64,000 nucleotides of DNA. Origin: Streptomyces asiaticus. Lineage in GTDB: Bacteria > Actinomycetota > Actinomycetes > Streptomycetales > Streptomycetaceae. Positions within the stretch are counted from its first letter, which is position 1; the number at the start of each line of letters is the position of its first letter. The stretch spans positions 7,874,001 to 7,938,000 of the forward strand of contig NZ_JAGSHX010000006.1 in the NCBI RefSeq assembly GCF_018138715.1. The letters are read 5' to 3'. Shown piece after piece: positions 59,540 to 64,000 of the stretch. The position numbers were made by a program, and so were the translations under genes. The notes below the pieces were generated by a model that did no database searches, was not told where the DNA came from, and saw only the letters and a program-made list of their open reading frames with translations.

Positions 59540-61488
59540 CCGTGAGCTCGGGGAGCCCGGGCTGGTACCTGCGGCGGCTGTCCCGGATGGGACCGCGGGA
59601 GGTCGGCGGCCGGGTGGGCGACGCGGTGCGCAGGCGGCGGTGGCGGTCGGCGCCGCCGGACTGCCCGAGCGTGACCGGCGCCCGGTTCACCGCGGTACTG
59701 CCCGCGGGGACGATCGCCGCGGTGCCACCGGACGCCGCCAAACGTCTCATCGCCGAGGCGGACCGGCTGATGGCCGGGCACGCCGAGTACTTCGGGGTGG
59801 ACCGCGACGACATGGCCGACCCGGACTGGTGGTACGACCCGAAGACCGGGCGGCGGGCTCCGGGGGGCTACGCCTTCGACGTGCCGTACCGCGACGAGGA
59901 CGCGGTCGGGGACATCAAGCAGATCTGGGAGCCGTCCCGGCATCAGTACCTCACCCAGCTCGCCGCCGCCTACGCGATCACCGGGGACGAGCGGTACGCC
60001 GAGCGCGTGGCCGAGCACCTGCGGTCGTGGTGGACGGCCAACGCGCCGCTGCGCGGAGCGCACTGGACCAGCGGCATCGAGCTGGGTATCCGGCTGCTGT
60101 CCTGGGTGTGGATCCGCCGGCTCCTCGACGGCTGGCCGGGCGCGGCCGGGCTGTTCGAGGGCAACCCGGTGGCGCGAGACCAGATCTGGCACCACCAGCG
60201 CTGGCTGGCCGCCTTCCCGAGCCGGGGGTCCTCGGCGAACAACCACGTCATCGCCGAGGCCGCCGGGCAGTCCGCCGCGGCCTGCGCGTTCGGGTGGTTC
60301 CCCAGCTCGCAGCGCTGGCGGGCCGACGCGCTCACGTCCCTGGAGCGGCAGCTGCGAAGCAACACCTTCGGCTCCGGCCTCAACCGCGAGCTGGCCACCG
60401 AATATCACGGGCTGGTGCTGGAGCTCGGCCTGGCCGCGGTGGCCGAGGCGGATGCCGCCGGAGTACCGGTCCCCGCGTCGATCCGGCTGGTGCTGCTGCG
60501 GATGACCGACGCGCTCGCGGCCATCGTGGACAGCCGGCTACGGCCGCCGCGCCAGGGGGACGCCGACGACGGGCACGGTCTGGTCGTGGACGGCGCGGGC
60601 ACCGACCGCTGGGCCTCGCTGCTGGCCACCGGGGACGCCGTGTTCGGCCGGCTCGCCTGGTGGCCGACGGTGACCGGCACCGATGTACGCACCCCGCTGC
60701 TGGCCGCGCTCATCACACCCACTGAACCGTCGGTGACCCGCCCACCGAGCCGACCGGGCCACTTCGCCGACGCGGGGCTCACGATCCTGCGCGGCCCGGG
60801 AGAGATCTGGTGCCGCTGCGACGGTGGTCCGCACGGCTTCCTGTCCATCGCCGCACACGCTCACGCGGACGCGCTGTCCGTGGAGGTCCGGCACGACGGG
60901 GTCGACGTGCTCGCCGACCCGGGGACGTACTGCTATCACGGGCAGCCCGAGTGGCGGCGGTACTTCCGGTCGACCCTCGGCCACAACACCCTGCAACTGG
61001 ACGGCGCTGACCAGTCCGTCTCCGGCGGCCCGTTCCTGTGGACCCGTCATGCCCGCAGCCGCGTCCTGGTCGCGGAACCGTCCGATGAGGGCGTGGCCCG
61101 CTGGTGTGCCGAGCACGACGGCTACCAGCGCTCCGTGCACCGCCGCCGGGTGGAACTGACGGCCGCGGCCGAGGAGCTGAGGGTGGTCGACGAGGTGCGC
61201 GGCCCGCGCCGGGAGGTGCGCCTGGCGTTCCACCTCGGCCCGGCGATCGCCGCGGAGCTGGTGGACAACCGGGCACAGCTCACCTGGACCCGGGACGGCG
61301 AGGACCGCTCCGCGGTGCTGGACCTGCCCGGGCAGCTGTCCTGGCGGGCACATCGTGGCGCGACCGAACCGCCGCTGGGCTGGTACTCCGCCGGCTTCGG
61401 GCGCAAGGAACCCACCACCACACTGGTCGGCACCGGCTTCGCCGACGGCGCGCGGGGGTTCACCACCGTACTCAGGTTCCGCGGCTAG
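59536..61488 (+). CDS. heparinase II/III-like protein
   Basis: A 650-residue protein of the heparinase II/III superfamily, with an N-terminal alpha/alpha-toroid (to ~380) and a C-terminal beta-sandwich. The signature stretches are AHAHADALSVEV, DPGTYCYHGQPEWRRYFRST and GHNTLQLDGADQ. No signal peptide. Enzymes of this family cleave uronic-acid polymers by beta-elimination; within synthesis loci the homologues may edit or trim chains. ATG 59536 overlaps the preceding stop. Its own TAG stop codon lies inside the left arm of the 169-bp inverted-repeat element, so the element may have replaced the original end. Confidence 0.88.
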   Translation: MTVSSGSPGWYLRRLSRMGPREVGGRVGDAVRRRRWRSAPPDCPSVTGARFTAVLPAGTIAAVPPDAAKRLIAEADRLMAGHAEYFGVDRDDMADPDWWYDPKTGRRAPGGYAFDVPYRDEDAVGDIKQIWEPSRHQYLTQLAAAYAITGDERYAERVAEHLRSWWTANAPLRGAHWTSGIELGIRLLSWVWIRRLLDGWPGAAGLFEGNPVARDQIWHHQRWLAAFPSRGSSANNHVIAEAAGQSAAACAFGWFPSSQRWRADALTSLERQLRSNTFGSGLNRELATEYHGLVLELGLAAVAEADAAGVPVPASIRLVLLRMTDALAAIVDSRLRPPRQGDADDGHGLVVDGAGTDRWASLLATGDAVFGRLAWWPTVTGTDVRTPLLAALITPTEPSVTRPPSRPGHFADAGLTILRGPGEIWCRCDGGPHGFLSIAAHAHADALSVEVRHDGVDVLADPGTYCYHGQPEWRRYFRSTLGHNTLQLDGADQSVSGGPFLWTRHARSRVLVAEPSDEGVARWCAEHDGYQRSVHRRRVELTAAAEELRVVDEVRGPRREVRLAFHLGPAIAAELVDNRAQLTWTRDGEDRSAVLDLPGQLSWRAHRGATEPPLGWYSAGFGRKEPTTTLVGTGFADGARGFTTVLRFRG

Positions 61489-61653
61489 GGGGCTTCTGAT
61501 GGATCTCCGTGGAGGAAGGAGCGGCGTTCGGTGCGTGCTCTCGGCGTGCCGGGCGGAAGCCCTCGTAGCGGAGCTACTAGGGGTTTTGTCCGGTGCGGCG
61601 AGAGGGCGTGCCGGGCGTCGCGACGCCGCGGAGATCCATCAGAAGCCCCCTAG
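61485..61653. mobile_element. 169-bp MITE-like element with 25-bp perfect terminal inverted repeats
   Basis: Left arm 61485-61509 starts CTAGGGGGCTTC; right arm 61629-61653 is its exact reverse complement and ends CCCCCTAG. Inside are two direct copies of GGCGTGCCGGGCG (about 61544 and 61607). It carries no reading frame that resembles a transposase. It sits between two genes of one operon, and both the stop codon of the upstream gene and the ribosome site of the downstream gene touch its ends. The ends CTAG/CTAG could reflect target duplication. Confidence 0.7.
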
Positions 61654-61666
61654 GGAGGGGCGCGTG

Positions 61667-63187
61667 GTGATCAAGTGGCGGAACGGGGCGTTACCGGTGG
61701 CGGCGCTCGTCCTGGTAGCGGCGACCGGCTGTGTGAGCACGCCGGGCGCCCCGGCCGCGGAGCCGTCTGCCGCGCCGTCCGCGGCCCGGTCCGTGGCCCA
61801 TGTGTGCGCCAAGCCCGCGGCCGGGCCGGAGAAGGCGCCGGCGGGCGCGGTGACGGTCGACCCCGCGGTGGTCGGTGACCTGGCGGCGAAGACCAAGGGC
61901 AGCCCCCCGAACACCACGTTCTGGCTCCGACCGGGCAAGCACAGGCTCGACCCGGACCGCTATGCCCAGGTCATCCCCAAGGAGGGGGACCGCTACCTCG
62001 GCGCGCCGGGCGCGGTGCTCGACGGCCGGAAGAAGAACCAGTACGCGTTCGGCGGCACCGCTCACGACGTCACCATCAGCCATCTGACCGTGCAACGCTT
62101 CGTGGCGCCGCCGGACGAGGGCGTGGTCAACCATGACTCGGCCGACGGGTGGGTGATCGAGCACGCGACGATCCAGAACAACTCCGGCGCCGGGCTGATG
62201 GCCGGTGCCCGCCAGCGGGTCCGCGCCAGCTGCCTGCGCGACAACGGCCAGTACGGCATGAACGCGTACAAGGCCAAAGGCCGCATCAGCGGCCTGGTGG
62301 TCGAGGGCAACGAGATCGTGGGCAACAACACCGGCGACTGGGAGCGGCGGCGGAAGGGCTGCGGCTGCACCGGAGGCATCAAGTTCTGGGCCGTCAACGG
62401 CGCCGACATACGCGGCAACTGGGTGCACGACAACCGTGGAACCGGGTTGTGGGCGGACACCAACAACAACGACTTCCGCATCGAGAAGAACGTGCTCGAG
62501 GCCAACGACGGTGCCGCGCTGATCTACGAGACCAGCTACAACGCGGTCATCCGGAACAACACGATCCGGCGGAACAACTGGGTCGAGGGCCGCAGGGAGG
62601 CCGAACGCGGCGACAACTTCCCGTACTCGACCGTGTACCTGTCCGAGTCCGGCGGCGAACCACGGATCAAGGCCCGCACCGACAAGATCGAGATCTACCG
62701 GAACGCGCTGGAGAACAACTGGTCCGGGATCACCCTGTGGGAAAACGCCGACCGGTTCTGCAACAGCCCGGCCAACACCTCGTCCGGCGACTGCACCTTG
62801 CTGGTCCGGGACACCGACCGCTGCGCCAAACCGGCGATCGCCAAAGCACCGCTCTACGCCGACTGCCGGTGGAAGACCCAGCGGGTGGACATCCACGACA
62901 ACCGCTTCGTGCTGGACAAGTCCGTCGTCAAGTGCACCGTGAAGTGCGACCGCATGGCGGTGCTGGCCAACTACGGCACCTATCCGGACTGGTCGCCGTA
63001 CCAGGGCGAAGGGGTGGCCGAGGCGATCACCCACAAGCAGCACAACCGCTGGCACGACAACGTCTACCTCGGACCGTGGCAATTCGTCGCCCAGGACCCG
63101 AGCCGGGTGCTCGACTTCGGGCAGTGGCAGATCACGCCGTACCAGCAGGACGCGGGCAGCACCCTCCGCGCACGGGACGGTGGTTGA
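61667..63187 (+). CDS. right-handed parallel beta-helix lipoprotein
   Basis: A 506-residue exported protein. The signal peptide ends at a lipobox, VAATGC (Cys about residue 21), followed by an Ala/Pro linker. From residue ~110 to 440 repeated short strands with stacked Asn/Gly (for example HATIQNNSGAGLMAGA, GNEIVGNNTGDW, RNNTIRRNNW) form a right-handed parallel beta-helix, as in polysaccharide lyases and mannuronan C5-epimerases. Four Cys pairs suggest disulfides. The start is GTG 61667 with GGGAGGGG upstream; an in-frame GTG at 61664 is possible. It likely binds, epimerises or cleaves the polymer at the cell surface. Confidence 0.85.
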   Translation: MIKWRNGALPVAALVLVAATGCVSTPGAPAAEPSAAPSAARSVAHVCAKPAAGPEKAPAGAVTVDPAVVGDLAAKTKGSPPNTTFWLRPGKHRLDPDRYAQVIPKEGDRYLGAPGAVLDGRKKNQYAFGGTAHDVTISHLTVQRFVAPPDEGVVNHDSADGWVIEHATIQNNSGAGLMAGARQRVRASCLRDNGQYGMNAYKAKGRISGLVVEGNEIVGNNTGDWERRRKGCGCTGGIKFWAVNGADIRGNWVHDNRGTGLWADTNNNDFRIEKNVLEANDGAALIYETSYNAVIRNNTIRRNNWVEGRREAERGDNFPYSTVYLSESGGEPRIKARTDKIEIYRNALENNWSGITLWENADRFCNSPANTSSGDCTLLVRDTDRCAKPAIAKAPLYADCRWKTQRVDIHDNRFVLDKSVVKCTVKCDRMAVLANYGTYPDWSPYQGEGVAEAITHKQHNRWHDNVYLGPWQFVAQDPSRVLDFGQWQITPYQQDAGSTLRARDGG

Positions 63188-63188
63188 G

Positions 63189-64000
63189 ATGGGCGGGGGA
63201 CCCACACCGAAGATCGTCGGGACGGTCTGGGGGCTGCTGGTCCTCAACACCCTCGGCTCCGCCGGGGCGAAGACCATCGTCCCGCTGCCCCGCTCCCTCA
63301 TCCAGATGGTCACCATGGGCGCGCTGGTCGCCGCGTTCGCGCTGGCGCTCGCGGTCAATCTCCGGCTGCGCATCCGGGCCAGTGCGTATGTCTTCCTGCT
63401 CACCCTGCTCCTGGTGACGAGCGTGATCTCCAGCGCGAACCTGGAGTCCGGGTTCGGCGCGCTGTTCCGCTGTGCCCGGCTGGCTCTCTTCGTCGGCACG
63501 CTGTGGCTGCTCAGCCGCTGGTGGGACGGCGGTCTGACGTTTGTGCGGCACCACATCCGGATGTACTTCGCGGTGCTCGGGTCGGTGGCCGTCGGTCTGG
63601 TCGTCTCACCGGGCGCGGCCCTGCCCGACCTCTACGGCGGGCGGCTGGTCGGCGCGTTGTGGCCGCTCACCCCGCCGCAGATCGGACAGTACGCCGCGGT
63701 GATCATCGGGCTCACCGTGCTGCTCGTACTGGACCGCCGGACCGACAGGGTGAGCGCGGCGGTGGTCATCGTGCCCTCGCTCGTCCTGCTCGCGCTGACC
63801 CATACCCGGACGGCCACGCTCGGCCTGTTCCTCGGCCTGGCGCTGGCGATCGGCTCGCTCCTCCTCACCAGCGCCGCGGCCCGCCGCTTCTTCAGCCGGG
63901 CGGTGCTGTGCGCCACGGTGGCCGCGGTGGGGTTCGCCTCCGTGCTCCAGGCGTGGTTCCTGCGCGGACAGAGCAAGGAGAACTTCTCCAGCCTCACCGG
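63189..64000 (+). CDS. O-antigen ligase/Wzy-like membrane protein, 3'-truncated by the window end
   Basis: The frame opens at ATG 63189, one base after the previous stop, and is still open at base 64000 (270 codons seen). At least seven hydrophobic segments are visible, including IVGTVWGLLVLNTLG, YVFLLTLLLVTSVI and AAVVIVPSLVLLAL. The motif LALTHTRTATLGLFLGLA is the hallmark of Wzy/WaaL-type polymerases and ligases (TxSR.. equivalent). It would join repeat units of the polysaccharide. Not in any listing of complete frames because it runs off the end. Confidence 0.8.
   Translation, partial: MGGGPTPKIVGTVWGLLVLNTLGSAGAKTIVPLPRSLIQMVTMGALVAAFALALAVNLRLRIRASAYVFLLTLLLVTSVISSANLESGFGALFRCARLALFVGTLWLLSRWWDGGLTFVRHHIRMYFAVLGSVAVGLVVSPGAALPDLYGGRLVGALWPLTPPQIGQYAAVIIGLTVLLVLDRRTDRVSAAVVIVPSLVLLALTHTRTATLGLFLGLALAIGSLLLTSAAARRFFSRAVLCATVAAVGFASVLQAWFLRGQSKENFSSLT

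Overview
The window looks like the chromosome of a Streptomyces-type actinomycete. Evidence: very high G+C with strong third-position G/C bias, many GTG and two TTG starts, a SpoIIE-type phosphatase fused to a GAF and an anti-sigma-like ATPase domain, a Pls-family poly(amino acid) synthetase, and the short GC-hairpin repeats that litter Streptomyces intergenic DNA. No rRNA, tRNA or CRISPR array was seen. The mix of intact accessory genes and many broken ones suggests an accessory or arm-like region, which is inference.

Layout. (1) 1-16076: after a 5'-truncated SpoIIE-type phosphatase and a formaldehyde-dehydrogenase-like gene comes a tightly packed stress island: dnaK, grpE, a zinc-finger-less dnaJ, a CbpM-like modulator, clpB, a TrxC-like thioredoxin, a UBP-zinc-finger protein, a cNMP-domain/thioredoxin-reductase-like fusion, hsp20 and DUF2267. 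A convergent double-histone-fold protein (DUF1931) and a KimA-type potassium transporter follow. Together they form a protein-folding, disaggregation, thiol and ion-homeostasis module. (2) 16077-23408: small regulator/oxidoreductase pairs (MerR; TetR with an alpha/beta hydrolase; TetR divergent from two oxidoreductases) with visible palindromic operators, mixed with remnants of an IS481-type transposase, an SDR and etfA. (3) 23612-30104: a catabolic-looking operon (GMC oxidoreductase, APC permease, ThuA-like protein, ThDP enzyme) followed by an XRE-cupin regulator. (4) 30319-33035: two adjacent genes on the minus strand, each fusing a SAM methyltransferase to a Nudix hydrolase; one also carries an ASCH domain. 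(5) 33244-37325: a secreted carboxylesterase, an MDR oxidoreductase and four broken genes. (6) 37826-43272: a Pls/PosA-family poly(amino acid) synthetase translationally coupled to an M1 metallopeptidase. (7) 43388-47805: small enzymes, remnants of a megasynthase (AMP-ligase start and thioesterase end) and of a GH97 glycosidase, a 15-bp tandem repeat, and a small lipoprotein. (8) 47806-64000 (runs off the end): an exopolysaccharide locus with an initiating sugar transferase, AlgD-like dehydrogenase, GT4, two co-polymerase-like proteins with degenerate kinase domains, AsnB-type amidotransferase, a two-domain oxidoreductase, a heparinase II/III-like protein, a parallel-beta-helix lipoprotein and a polymerase/ligase-like membrane protein. 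A 169-bp inverted-repeat element sits inside this operon.

How the parts work together. The stress island and the polysaccharide locus are each co-directional with 0-60 bp gaps or overlapping start/stop codons, which indicates operons with translational coupling. Between them many genes are reduced to their two ends with the middle lost, which points to a deletion-prone stretch.
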